Of a stretch of 64,000 bases of DNA, positions 34,194 to 44,567 are shown piece after piece (position 1 is the stretch's first letter; every line of letters starts with the position of its first letter). Origin of the DNA: Hydractinia symbiolongicarpus (lineage: Eukaryota; Cnidaria; Hydrozoa; Anthoathecata; Hydractiniidae). The notes under the pieces were generated by a model, which worked only from the letters and a program-made list of their open reading frames with translations, was not told the origin of the DNA and ran no database searches. Position numbers and translations under genes: made by a program. The stretch is from assembly GCF_029227915.1 (NCBI RefSeq), contig NC_079882.1, forward strand, positions 17,560,501 to 17,624,500, read 5' to 3'.

Positions 34194-34597
34194 ATGGTGT
34201 TCTAACTATCGGTGTTCTTGTTGCAGGTGCCGCAATTAACGCATTGGCATTCTCTCGAAGTAATTTCCTATTCTCCAATCTCTCAGGGCATGGTGAGACG
34301 GAACGTAAGAGGCATGACAAAGCGATCGAACAACTTTAAGCAGCTCAAGAACGGTGGGTCCGTGACAGACAGGCCAAAATCGATTGGTACAACAAGCAGC
34401 GTGAGCTCAAGCGCCAAGCGGGTAAGAACTTGAAAGAGCTCGATGAAGGCATGCTAGAGTACTATATTGCAACGATCAAGAAGGCTCCGCAGTTCTCGGA
34501 CTATTACAAACCTTCGCAGCAACAGAAGGACGGCGAACTGACGTTCATCGTGGGCTCTCTGGCTATACTAGGTTTCGTGGTGTGCAAGTTCGCCTAG
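34194..34597 (+). pseudogene. P1 membrane-anchored helical protein, frameshifted
   Basis: The ATG in AATAAATG at 34194 is out of frame by one with the conserved body, so a frameshift lies just after it. The body reads AAINALAFSRSNFLFSNLSG, HGETERKRHDKAIEQL, a TAA at 34339-34341, ERWVRDRQAKIDWYN, LDEGMLEYY, SDYYKPSQQQKDGEL and a final hydrophobic FIVGSLAILGFVV segment. I recognise this organisation (membrane helix, charged coiled coil, DEAMLEYY-like motif, C-terminal helix) from Polinton-associated proteins of marine invertebrates. The function is unknown; a structural role is likely. It lies 48 bp before the integrase. Confidence 0.6.
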
Positions 34598-34645
34598 AGA
34601 CTCCATAAGAGTTATATGTAAGAACGCTCTTGACATGTAATAAAG

Positions 34646-35650
34646 ATGTCAAAAACGAACGTTGTTACCAAAGAAGAAGCCGAAAGGCTAAGCCAAATCT
34701 ATTATACCCCGGAACATTTCTGGACCGGTAGGAAAACTATCAAACTGCTCGCTGAGGAGAGTAGTCTCTCCAAAAAGAGGGTTACTCATTGGCTGACTCG
34801 TCAACTTGCTTGGCTCCGACATATTCGAGGCCATAAACATATCGACTACCCGCACTTCACCATTACGAAACCCAATGAGATGCGTCAGTTTGACTTGCTC
34901 TACATACCGCATGACAAACTTTATGGAAACCCCTACAAATACATTTTGACGCGCGTCGATGTAGCTTCGCGCTACAAAGTTGCGAGACCCTTGAGAACCA
35001 AGAAAGCCAGCGAAGTCGCTGACATGATCAAGGACATTTACAAAGCGGGACCTCTCCGCTATCCGAAGACATTCCAGTGCGACAACGGTAGCGAGTTCAA
35101 GTCAGATGTGAGCAAGCTCCTGGAAGGTAAGGGTGTCAAAATCAAGAGGGCTACCGCGAAATACCATCACACTTTTACGGCTTTTGTCGAGTCCTAAAAT
35201 AAGGTGCTCGCCGAGAGGCTCTTCAAGCCCCAAGATGCGCAAGAGTTAGTCAGTGATGAGCAAAGTACCACATGGTTCAAGCACTTGTATACTATCGTGA
35301 AAAGTCGGAACAGTAGCAAAACGGCTATGATCGACATGAAACCTTCGAAAGCCATCAAGCTGGATGAAGTCCCGCTTATGAAAAGTGAGCAGCACCCCGA
35401 GGAAAAGCCTTTACCCGATGACGGCTTATACTTGTATCTGCTGCAATCTGGAGAGGAGCACGGTGATGCTAAAAGACGCGCGACAGACGTTTGGTTGAGC
35501 AAGAAAACGTATAGACTCGACCGTATTGTGACAGGTACAAGACTATTATACTATCTGGCGGATGGGCCTGATCGAAGCTTTGTGGCGGAGGAGCTCCTGC
35601 TAGTAACCAAGGGTGTTGAGATACCTCCGGAGCATGTAAAAGAATGGTAA
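34646..35650 (+). pseudogene. P1 retroviral-type integrase, one in-frame stop
   Basis: Catalyses insertion of the Polinton. 335 codons in one frame with TAA at 35195-35197. An N-terminal helix-turn-helix-like region (SKKRVTHWLTRQ) is followed by the core: first Asp in RQFDLLYIPHD, second in FQCDNGSEFK, and the Glu in FVES just before the stop. A chromodomain-like C-terminus is suggested by TYRLDRIVTGTRLLYYLADG. Start at the ATG after AATAAAG. The stop sits directly after the catalytic Glu, so the gene is dead unless read through. Confidence 0.85.
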
Positions 35651-35734
35651 TTTGTAGGTTTGTTAAGATGAACCAGTGGTTCACCTTAATATTGCAGCCC
35701 TGGCCTCTGTCGGTTAAAAAATGTATCATAGCCC

Positions 35735-35954
35735 TCGATATATTACGCGAGCCACTATGATGATGGAACCTACAGTGACAATATTCCTGATCCAGTTTGC
35801 CTGGTCTCGAATTTGGCGCAATCCTCCCACCCCGTATGTTGGTCAGCAGCCATTCTGTTTTGGTGCATTCCGAGTCCGAAATGTTATCATACGCGAGCTC
35901 GGCCTCAATTTTCTCGATCCGTTCCATAAGCTGCTTAATTTAATCCTCAGTCAT
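35735..35954 (-). pseudogene. P1 small coiled-coil/membrane protein, frameshifted
   Basis: After AATAAAAT comes ATG at 35954, a TAA four codons later, then MERIEKIEAELAYDNISDSE (coiled coil). After a frameshift near 35830 another frame reads LRQIRDQANWIRNIVTVGSI and a hydrophobic IIIVARVIY, a plausible membrane anchor before a stop. I recognise no family. P2 lacks the corresponding region because of its deletion. Confidence 0.4.
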
Positions 35955-35961
35955 ATTTTAT

Positions 35962-36452
35962 TTAGGAGGCGGGAGTCCAACCGGCGGCTAAAAGTGAGCC
36001 ATTTGGCTCACATTTAGGACTATACATCAAGAGGAGGCAATAAAGGCCAGCTTCCGTTAGTAAAACCGGGTCTGGATGAAGGGGGTCAATATTGACCCTC
36101 TTATGCGGGGCATTTGTAACGTCTTTATATCGCATTATATACCTGCTGGGGACATGGGTTCGAACCGCCCTCTTTCCATTTTCATTATTCGTATACCCAA
36201 CAGCTCTAACAACATCGGGGTATCCCGACCATTTCACGTCATGAAATAGGGGTCGTTAGTAACGATCCCCTTGGCAAAACTAAAAAAACACGCCTCGCCA
36301 TAAGATCGCGGAATAATAAGATCCAAGGAAGTCGCTGGAGACGACGCTTTCGTAACATTAGACGGTGTCTTGGAGATAGTTGCCAAATTATAAAGAACAA
36401 GGCTGTGGGTGGACACCGTTGTCCGCCCATTGGAGCTTAACAACAGCGTCAC
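35962..36452 (-). pseudogene. P1 Bro-N-like DNA-binding domain protein, fragmentary
   Basis: PDVVRAVGYTN, then AVRTHVP, and HPDPVLLTEAGLYCLLLMY follow the Bro-N layout (a VxxALGY-like strand-helix, a basic helix with HV, then V-x-TEAGLYxL). Bro-N domains bind DNA in baculovirus, phage and giant-virus proteins. Upstream coding is scattered over three frames (36452-36234), so only the core is convincing. It sits between the ATPase and the small coiled-coil gene. The alternative is chance similarity in a decayed ORF. Confidence 0.45.
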
Positions 36453-36481
36453 CTTTCCTTCCTTGGATTGGTAGACTCAGA

Positions 36482-37081
36482 TCACTCGAGAATCTCCCAA
36501 GTCTTTGGATGCTCAAGTCTCACGTACAAGCACGCGTATTTGGACTTGCTTAATTGAGTCCTGAGCGACTTCCAATCCGAGATCATGTTCGTCTCTTCAT
36601 CCATCAGCTCCATATCGCTGCGCTCGTACAGGTACCATGTAAACAATTGCTTCTTTTGCCTTCGTAGGTTCTTTGGGAGAGCCGTGTAAGATTGAGTTAA
36701 GAGCCATAGACTATGCTTTCGATGTCTCCCACTGATAGCCAGCTCGAGCAGAGGTTGACGCTTCTTGTCGGGACTCTCGTCGGCTATAAGATCGTCGACG
36801 ATGAACAGAGTCTCTTTACCCGCTAACAGCTTCGATAGTTGCTCAATCCAGTAAAAGAGTTGATCACCCGGCTCTATCAGGAACGCATAGTCATCCTTCC
36901 AAAGCGATGCTCTATCGAGGTAGGTCTTATTCCAGCGGATAGTGGGGCAAAGTATGACAATGTTGAAGAAATAGTGCTTGTACTCACTCTCGATGAGATC
37001 TAGGACTCGCTGGGTGTTACCGCACGAGGTAGACCCTTTAAAAATCGCGGTATGTGGTTGTAGCACCACATCGAGAGTCAT
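36482..37081 (-). pseudogene. P1 genome-packaging ATPase (FtsK/A32-like), Walker A altered
   Basis: Motor that pumps DNA into the capsid in related viruses. Start at 37081, because AATAAAC lies directly before that ATG; an in-frame ATG at 37099 exists. Walker A reads GSTSCGNTQ, where P2 has GPTGCGKTQ and P3 has GPTGCGKS: the invariant Lys is Asn and a Gly is Ser. ILCPTIRWNKTYL and Walker B LFIVDDLIAD follow, then LLTQSYTALPKNLR. The frame is open for its whole length but should not hydrolyse ATP. I list it as a pseudogene because of the catalytic change. Confidence 0.8.
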
Positions 37082-37124
37082 GTTTATTCTGATTGCCACG
37101 GGGCAGATAGAACCTTATAGCTGC

Positions 37125-37376
37125 TTACTTCGGTTTGGGTACCAGCGAGGCGGGCAACCAACGCTTGCTGACAGCCATTTCGCGCGAGCCTCGACCCGCC
37201 GTGAAATAGGCCACCATCTTCATTACATCGTTGGTGTCCAGCTTTGTGCTGGGGGTCGAGATACTCAGAAACGTTTTACCCGCCATGGCATAGGCAAATG
37301 TGAACCCAAGGTCTACGACTGTTTCATATATCATATCGATAATTTCATTTTGCTGCGGTGTCACGTTTGAAGACAT
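37125..37376 (-). CDS. P1 conserved 83-residue protein
   Basis: Intact and strongly conserved in P2 (49890-49639): both start MSSNVTPQQ, share EIIDM and PSTKLDTNDVMK, and end GSREM ... WLPASxVPK. Start confirmed by AATAAACA before the ATG. Helical by composition, with no membrane segment or cysteine. Family and function are not recognised. It lies between the ATPase and a membrane protein on the same strand, so a virion or packaging role is plausible. Confidence 0.72.
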   Translation of the reverse strand: MSSNVTPQQNEIIDMIYETVVDLGFTFAYAMAGKTFLSISTPSTKLDTNDVMKMVAYFTAGRGSREMAVSKRWLPASLVPKPK

Positions 37377-37383
37377 TGTTTAT

Positions 37384-37764
37384 TTAGAGGGAAGCTTTCA
37401 TGTTTAAAAGGTCTAAATCAGGCTTTGGCGTGGGAGCTGTATGTACTCCCGGAACAGCGTTCCGCGTTGATGCGTTGCTGTCGGGTGATGGCTGCTCTGG
37501 CATGGGCTGTTTATGTAGAATATAATAAGCTCCACCTACACAAACTAATATAGCAAAGAGACCTCCAGCGATGTATACACTGCCTGACTGTACAGAAATC
37601 GCCCCAGAAGAGGTTTTGACTGTAGATTCTACAGCACCCTCTTGTTGCTTCAGTTTATTCTTTTCCTTCTTCAGTGCCGCTAACTTGTGACCCCACGCAG
37701 CTATCCCTGGGCACTTTGCTGGCTTTGTTATGACTGTTACTTCTTGTGATTGTTCTTCGCTCAT
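37384..37764 (-). CDS. P1 single-span membrane protein with WGHKLAALKKE motif
   Basis: 126 residues: basic N-terminus with VITKPAKCPG and GHKLAALKKEKNKLKQQEG, then one transmembrane helix (YIAGGLFAILVCVGGAYYIL, about residues 63-82), then a Pro-rich tail ending PDLDLLNMKASL. The P2 copy (50233-49905) has RVAQGHKLAALMKKRKE and a similar helix. I associate the basic (R/K)VAxGxKLAxxxKK motif followed by a membrane helix with Polinton and adintovirus minor proteins. Intact here. An inverted repeat (GTAGGTT-GAAA-AACCTAC, about 37771-37788) lies just upstream of the start. Confidence 0.65.
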   Translation of the reverse strand: MSEEQSQEVTVITKPAKCPGIAAWGHKLAALKKEKNKLKQQEGAVESTVKTSSGAISVQSGSVYIAGGLFAILVCVGGAYYILHKQPMPEQPSPDSNASTRNAVPGVHTAPTPKPDLDLLNMKASL

Positions 37765-37825
37765 TTTTTGTAGGTTGAAAACCTACAAAAATAACCCGGA
37801 TCTAATATCGACCTTTATACACGTT

Positions 37826-38065
37826 CTAGTTCATATAGCCCCTTGTCTCTAGAATGCACACGTGTGATGGGAATCTATCGGCCACTGGTGTCATTATTTC
37901 GCGATCGTGTATACCACAGTCCCCCGTTATGCTGCACCAATCCGAATACCCTATGGGTGACATTCTGTATAAATTGTGGGCCAAATTTCTCGATCGTTCA
38001 TAAATTTCATAATTATCCAGTCGTATCTTTGATAGATTGTTGCCCGTTGCTCTCTTGTTCTTCAT
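37826..38065 (-). CDS. P1 uncharacterised ORF, 79 residues
   Basis: Open frame between two membrane-protein genes, overlapping the end of the next gene (38636-38013) by 53 bp. No motif is recognised. P2 has at this position a different ORF (50540-50270) with KLAEW-type similarity, and I could not align the two. It may be a real diverged gene or chance. Confidence 0.25.
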   Translation of the reverse strand: MKNKRATGNNLSKIRLDNYEIYERSRNLAHNLYRMSPIGYSDWCSITGDCGIHDREIMTPVADRFPSHVCILETRGYMN

Positions 38066-38636
38066 CAGCTATCTCTTCAGCTACCTTGGACGCGGACAAC
38101 TGAGTGTGATGCAAGGTATGCGCCGCTACTAGAAGAGGAGTTAGGAATTTACCAAAGGCGGAATATACGAGCAGGCCAAGATTAGCCATGGAATCCTTGA
38201 TGATGGGGTTGTCCTCAATGTCTTTGGACAGGGCTTATTTGTTGTCGAGCTGTACAATGCGCCCCACAACCTTGGTGTACATGCTAATGGCTTGTAATGA
38301 TAGGGCTTTGGCCGTCTTTTCACCCTTCTCCCGGAGCTCACATTGAACAAAGTCCGTATAAGCTTTTTCGATCACCTCAGGCGGGGCCTTGTCAACAAAG
38401 GCCTCTGTGCACTGTTTCAGCAAGAGATGCTTTTTGCCTCTACGTATAGCATCCTTTAAAGCTTGACGCTTGTCTATAGGTTTTTCACGTTGCTCAAGCG
38501 CTTCTGCCGGGGTATCAATTTCATCGAACATATCAGAGAGATCTGCAACCATGTTTATTAGACGTCGATAACGGAGGAAGATGAGCGCAACTAAGATATA
38601 TGGGAGCAGTACGACGATATATAGACATAAATCCAT
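38013..38636 (-). pseudogene. P1 two-part membrane protein, one in-frame stop
   Basis: 208 codons in one frame from MDLCLYIVVLLPYILVALIF (N-terminal membrane helix) with TAA at 38235-38237. Conserved with the P2 copy (51143-50551): RYRRLINM, FDEIDTPA, LREKGEKTAKALS, SMYTKVVG, MANLGLLVYSAFGKFLTPLL and VAAHT. The second hydrophobic region (LLVYSAFGKFLTPLLVAAH) may be membrane-associated. The N-terminal helix, conserved DTPA and helical middle suggest a structural or membrane-remodelling protein; this is inference. Confidence 0.65.
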
Positions 38637-38676
38637 TTTGTTTAGATGGTTGGTGAACAAACATCTAACGAGCATT

Positions 38677-39175
38677 CTAGTTGGATATGTATCGATGGCC
38701 TTTGGACTGATTCTCCGCAACCCACATAGGCTGCATGTTAGTGTAATGGAGTCTCTCGAGTTGCACTGCTTTGCTAGGCGACTCGCCGTTCTCTCTGTAC
38801 TTGAGCGGGATTATATGATCCATTTGCCACAGCCCTCTGTTGTTCCAGTACATACCATCTCTGAATTAGGCTTGAATATGACCGATAAAAGTGCAAATAC
38901 CACATCCCAGGTACTCTGTGGAAAATATCTCCGTTTCACGATTTAGAGCATTGCGAATTCTCCACAGAATTAGCTTATACTGATAACTAGGGAAGTCACA
39001 TATGGGACATTGGTTTCTCTGTTTTTTCATGCGGGCATTTGTTTCGTTCATTCGATGTCTTCTTGCTATCAAGGCATTTGATGCACCATTTCGCTCACAG
39101 TCCGTCCTTTTTGATCCTGAAATTCTCTAGTAGTTGGGCTCGCTTACAGTTTGTGCAATTTTTAACCTCCTCCAT
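38677..39175 (-). pseudogene. P1 HNH-type endonuclease-like protein with N-terminal zinc knuckle, disrupted
   Basis: The N-terminus has CTNC and WCIKCLD, interrupted by TGA after KKDGL and a frameshift near 39040. The rest reads PICDFPSYQYKLILWRIRNA, LGCGICTFIGH, QMDHIIPLKYRENG and HYTNMQPMW. The DHIIPL segment with Cys pairs upstream and an N-x-QPMW-x-x-ENQSKG tail fits the HNH fold (H of DH catalytic, N and H of the beta-beta-alpha-metal motif). The P2 copy agrees (DHKIPIKYRKNG). It may be a homing-type or junction nuclease. Confidence 0.7.
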
Positions 39176-40347
39176 TTGTTGCTTTTGTGAATACTAATCC
39201 ACAAAACTCTTGACAGCCTTTAAAGCTTCAAAGGCACCGTGTGTACACCATCTTCGAGCACAACTCGCTTATCGTAGAAAGCCGAGAGCCATAGCTTGTT
39301 TTCGTGGTACGTGACCATGCCTTGGTTGTGAACCCGGAAACCCACGTTTTTAGCAGTGTCTAAACTACCATTTAGCGTACTCAGGACATTCCTTTACACG
39401 AAAACTTCGTGCCTTCTTTGCCTTCAACGAAATAGCACTTTGCCGTCAATGCAATCATTCGAGATCCGATGAATTCAGGTTTGAACAACCCTCCCGTCCG
39501 GCTCGAGTACCTGTCGGTGACGAGCCAATTTTTCACATCAGCATCGTACTGGTCTAGAAGTTCATAGTGAACGACATCTAGCAACTCATCTCCGGAGATG
39601 GCAAAATAGGCGCTATCCGTATCCATATATATGTACTCAAAGTCTCGGAGATCTACGTACCGATCCAGAAAATCATAATAGAACTCTAGCATGCGCAACT
39701 TTGCCTGTTGGTAGACGGCTATACTACACTGATAAGCTCTATCGATGCTAACCCCAAGCTTGCCACTTCTTACTTCATACGCGCCCCCGATTTTCTTCAA
39801 GGTCTTCGAGATATGGGCTCCTCATTGCCGAATCTACCACCTTCTCGTCCCTGGTAAGGCTAGTGTTGGCATGCCGTGGCAGGTCTTTGATCATCTTCCC
39901 ATAGAAGCTGTTGCCTTTCAGCTTTGCAGTATCGCCTGCGATTCGCTTGTCGGGGTCATTATCTGCTTAGCGTCGCGCATCCGCAATCTCCTCCGGGAAC
40001 CACGCGAAGGGTTTGCTTCGTGAGTACTTGAGGAACTGGTAAAAAGCGGTGACTTTCAGCCCGTGCTGGAGGTACCATATAAGCAGGGCTGTACACAGCA
40101 GGATCTTCTCCGCTTTCATCAACCCCAAGAGCTTCCTGGTACCAGGGATACGCTTGCGCCCAGTCTTGGTCAAATACTCGTGCATGTACTGAGGGATTTG
40201 ACTATCGGGGATCTCCTTCCCCACGAATAGCCGGGACATTTCGCTGAACTTGCCATACAGCCCAGCGGGCACTTCGATATCTACTTGCGCAAAACCGAAG
40301 AGCGAGCCGTCCAGAACGCCTCGCGTCAGGGCACCCAATCCTTCGAC

Positions 40348-41971
40348 AAAAGGAAGACAAAATTACAGCAAAAATGGTTAAATTGTCAAAGCCTTATTTG
40401 ATTAAACCCATAACAAATGCAATAAACAGCAGCATTTGTCTTTCTGTATTCCCAGACGGAACTAAAAGAGCTATTTTGTCTCCATTAGAAAAAGGAGGAA
40501 AAGATAAGTTTAGTGTGAGCAACTATAGGCCAGTTAGTGTGTTGAATATATTTTCTAAATTCTATGAAAGAGTAATTAAGTCTCAAATTGTTACATATAT
40601 TGAATTTAAACTGTCAGAACTTTTATCGGCTTACAGAACGTCATATGGTACACAACATGTTCTTATTAGGTTACTCGAAGAGTGGAAAGACAAATTAGAT
40701 AAAAACTATGTAGTAGGTGCAGTTTTAATGGATCTGTCAAAGGCTTTTGATTGTGTTCCACATGATTTACTTCTGGCTAAACTGAGTGGTTATGGTTTTA
40801 GTAATGAATCTCTACTTTTCATATTGTCTTACCTTTCGGATAGAAAACAAGCTACTCGAATAAATAACAGTTTGAGCTTGTTTCAATTAATTTTATCTGG
40901 TGTACCGCAAGGGTCAATTCTAGGACCTATTCTTTTCAATATTTTTATTGACGACTTTATTTATTTTATTAAAAAAACTAGTGTTCTCAATTATGCTGAT
41001 GACAATTCCCTTTCCGCTTACTCTAACTCGATTACAAACTTAATAAAACTGTTAGAAAGTGAATCAAACACAGCTTTAGAGTGGCTGAAATATAACAAAA
41101 TGATAGCTAATCCTGGAAAATTTCAATCCATTATAATCACACGGAACAAAAATAATAATTGTGACATAGATTTAACAATTGGCGATAAAACTATCAAAAC
41201 AGAAAATAGCGTAAAGTTATTGGGTGTGACTATTGACAACAGATTAAACTTTCATCGGCACAATTGAATGCATTAGTTAGGCTAGATACGTTTCTGACTT
41301 ACAAAGCAAAGGTTGCTCTTGTTCAAAGTTTTGTACTTTCCAACTTTAACTATTGTCCATTAGTATGGCATTTTTCATCTACTAAATCTTTGTTAAAAGT
41401 TGAAAGAATCCAAAAAAGGGCTTTGCGTTTTTTATTTGACGACTCTGATAGTACATACGAGGAACTGCTTTTAAAATCAGGAAGGAATTTCATGAGTGTT
41501 TACAGGCTTAAACGCTATGTACAGAAATTTACAAATCTTTGCATAGCCTTAACTCTTCATACATTCATGACATTTTTGATTTCCAACAAAGTGAAAGATC
41601 TGTCAGATCACAAAATGTCAATAATCTCAAGGTTCCAAGAAAAAATACCAGAAGTTTCGGAACTAAAAGTTTAACTTCCTTAGGTCCAAATATATGGAAT
41701 AAATTACCCAATCATATGAAAACAGCAGAATCTTTGAATATTTTTAAGGAAATGATAAAATTTTGGAATGGCCAGCATTGTTCTTGTGATGTCTGTTCAC
41801 AATAACATAAATATGTTATTTGTTTTTCTTTTGATTTCACTTACTTTATTTTTATAGTATTTGTATTTCTGTCTATATGTCGGTTTGGATTAGCACTTTA
41901 ATTAGAGCTATTGTATTGTTTGTACATATTTTAACCGACAATAAATAAATTAACAACAACAATAACAACAA
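40348..41971 (+). mobile_element. 5-prime-truncated non-LTR retrotransposon (LINE) in P1 polB, 7-bp target duplication
   Basis: CTTCGAC occurs immediately left (40341-40347) and right (41972-41978) of the insert, a clear target-site duplication. The 3-prime end is A/C-rich (AACAACAACAATAACAACAA). Removing the insert would join two polymerase segments in register with P2. Insertion is on the plus strand, antisense to the polymerase. Confidence 0.88.
40374..41805 (+). pseudogene. LINE reverse transcriptase (CR1/Jockey-like), truncated and frameshifted
   Basis: Open from 40374 to 41267: NYRPVSVLNIFSKFYERVI (finger), VLMDLSKAFDCVPHDLLLAK (motif A), SGVPQGSILGPILFNIFIDD (motif B), VLNYADDNS (motif C, YADD) and SVKLLGVTIDNRLNF. 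A small deletion shifts frame near 41265. The thumb/connection (KAKVALVQSFVLSNFNYCPL) continues in the next frame, and after another shift near 41535 the C-terminus (LGPNIWNKLPNHMK) ends at 41805. The endonuclease domain is absent because of 5-prime truncation. Clade placement is by motif impression. Confidence 0.85.
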
Positions 41972-44567
41972 CTTCGACGGGGTCTGGCATCTTTATCAGC
42001 CTCTTCTTCCCGCAAGGGAAATCCTGCAGCTGGGTGCTAGGGTAGAGCATGTTCGCATCGTAACCTAGTATGGTCTTGCACTTGCGGGGGTTGACATGGA
42101 TGTGAGATCTGATGGCTGTGACATCCCTCTCGTGGTATCTACAGAAGACAATAGCACACTCGTCACATGCTTTTTTAATCTCTATGCAGTCCTTACACCG
42201 GGCTTTGACGCAATTGTCTTGACATTTGTGCGTACAGGGTTCCCCTGGTGCATAAAGCTCTATTTCAGGTTTCAAGCGCAGGGACTTGTTCAGGACATAG
42301 CGCATCGATACGCCTGGTATACTCACGGCGTCTTTCAAAATGTCAATCTCATCTTCATAGTACGTGTTGCAGGTCTTGTCGACAGCCTCGATAAAGGGTA
42401 CTACGTCTGCCAAGTTGTACTCGGCTAGCCAATCCATCATTGTAACGCAGCCGCTCTTATAGAACTCATCTCGGAACGCCTGGTAATCTTCAAGCGGGAG
42501 GGTGTTTTTACCGCTGAGGTTGCTATAGAAGGCCTCATGTTCGACGGGGCCGGCATGGTTCAGCTTGTCATAGCTCGACAGCCACTCGTACGGGAACACG
42601 AGATTTTCAAGATTGCAATCCAATGACTTACACCAGCCCGCGTAACTCATTCCAGGCGCGAGAAAGTTTTTAGTGTCTAGGAATTTGAACTTTGAAGTGG
42701 TGAGGAACATGTAGTCGTTATCCTTCTTAGCAACTTTGATCTTATAATCGTCATCACCCGCAATTCGCTCGACAAAGTACCGCTTGATCAGGTTGATATC
42801 ATACTTGCCGCCGTTGAAACCTATCACCGTCACTTAGTTCAACCACTCGTTCCAAGCTTTTTGGGTTTGGTTCGGGAGCATATCAAAATCATCAGGCTTG
42901 GGGTGCAGCCTTTCGACCTCTTTGACGATGCAGGCTTGCCTCTGCTCGAGTTGCTCAACAAATTTCCGCACTAGGGTTTTGGGATGTTCGTGCATGATGA
43001 ACGTGGGATGTTCTTGGAGACTATCATGAATGGCAACACTTACTGGGATATGATCTGAAATGTATGTTAGATCGGCTGTTTGCTGCTGATGTAATGGTGC
43101 TAGGAGAGCTTCAAAGTCAAAGACAATGAAGTGGGGATAGGGTCAAAATTCTTTCTTGAAGAGCCTCTTAACATTTGGAGGGTTCTCGCACTCCCATGTG
43201 GTGACCAGGTTGTAGCCGAGTTTTTGGATATGATCCTCCCTGAATTTGGTGGGCTTGAAATTATTCTTATCGGCGTTGGTCCTATTCGGTTGGCATGGGC
43301 ATCCATGCCACTTGCAGATGTGATATTCATAGACTGTCTTAGTGTGAGGTTCGTAGCCATCTACCCTATAGGCCTCCTGACCCATCACACGAATCACGCG
43401 TTTCCCTCCATGCCCGCAGAGCGCGTGATGTATGTATATTCCCGCCTGCTCCGCCAATGCTTCAATCCATTGGCATGCCGCATAGCTGAATGCATACTGC
43501 TCGTAGAAGATCTTTTCCGATTTGCTAGGCATGCGCTGGTCTTTTTGCCCTTGCAAATGATCGTTGTTTTGGCGCCTTCGCACTCGTTATTCTTGTGTCG
43601 CGTAAGGTTTTCGGATCTGGTGAAGATTTGGGTACAGGCCTCGCATTCCCAACTTTGGGTCAAAACATCAATCTTCTGGATGTAGAAGCAGTGACCATCC
43701 AGCATACCGAGGTCGATCGTGTCTACCCCCTTCTTGTACTGGTTTTGACTATAGGCGAGCCGCCATGGGGCCTTGCTAGAGTTTGTCTTTGATTCGAAAA
43801 CTCGGACATTAATCTTGAAGTGCTTGGCGATACCCTCCAGATCCACCACTTTCGTAGCACGTACCTCTTCCCGCTTTAGCTTGGGGTTCTCGTAGTACTC
43901 GCGTGCTAGGGTGAGGGATTCTTGTGTGATATGCTTTTCGCGCTGTTTTCGCTCTCCGCGATAATGAATGCCAAGACATCTCCAGAAGCACAAGCTGTCC
44001 GTTCTTTCGTCATCTTTGTCAAAGCTGTAGATGTACCTTTTGCCCCGCAGCCAATCGGACAAAGGTCCACATCCAAGTAGGGGCTCTCTCGTGGATATGA
44101 TCTTGACCTGTACATGCTTGAAGACTATCTTGCCTTCGTATGCCCCGGGAGTCTCTATAGTTCTTTCGGGTGGTAAGGAGGCCTTGGTCCAGAACTCTGT
44201 ATCTTCTAGATCGAGCCGCTTCATCTCGCATTCTTCCATGAAGGCTTCGATCTCCGCCAGTAGTAGTAGGGAGTGATTATAACCAGGTTTTCGCTCCTTC
44301 TACACCTCTACCCCCAGAAACCCCATTTTCACCATTACCACCACCACCTCATCGCACAAACAAGTAAAAACGAAATCAGATGACGTCATCAGCGCATACG
44401 TGAAATCATAATAATATAGAATATAAATGCCAATAACCAACACAAAATAATATTATTGATATAAACAACATATGACGTCATACACTAAATCATACAGAAT
44501 ATGAGTAAAAATTATCATGACCGTGCTAGAAATTCTGTTGATTGAAAAAAATATATATATAATAAAG

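Larger units (their letters stand above)
39220..44276 (-). pseudogene. P1 protein-primed type-B DNA polymerase, frameshifted and split by a LINE
   Basis: Replicates the Polinton from its ends. From the N-terminus: EIEAFMEECEM; GCGPLSDWLRGKR; a C2H2 finger (CEACTQIFTRSENLTRH); exonuclease motifs IVFDFEAL and VIGFNGGKYDI; a Cys-rich cluster (CTHKCQDNC and more, about 42240-42130); palm motif A as YDANMLYPS; motif B as KLKGNSFYGK; motif C as YMDTDSAYF (about 39625); and the thumb. Frameshifts occur near 43540, 43140 and 39800, stops include 42835 and 39969, and a small deletion follows KGMS. The 85 N-terminal residues seen in P2 are absent. A 1.6-kb LINE interrupts it at 40348-41971. Confidence 0.88.
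29913..44300 (+). mobile_element. Polinton/Maverick element P1, degenerate, with nested LINE
   Basis: About 14.4 kb carrying protein-primed DNA polymerase B, retroviral-type integrase, double jelly-roll major capsid protein and packaging ATPase, plus about a dozen accessory ORFs: the Polinton (virus-like transposon) gene set. The left limit is set by a C-rich stretch (ACCTTTACCCC near 29915) that resembles the start of P2 (ACCTCTACCCCC near 44305). No inverted copy of it is visible at the right end, which seems cut inside the start of the polymerase gene. Most genes carry stops or frameshifts. By eye it is more GC-rich than the flanking host DNA. Confidence 0.75.

Noticed and set aside
35469-35720. 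Long minus-strand extension of the frame starting at 35927
   Set aside because: It lies antisense to the integrase C-terminus; only the first part (coiled coil) before the frameshift is likely real.
43131-43685. 184-codon plus-strand frame
   Set aside because: Antisense shadow of the well-supported polymerase gene.
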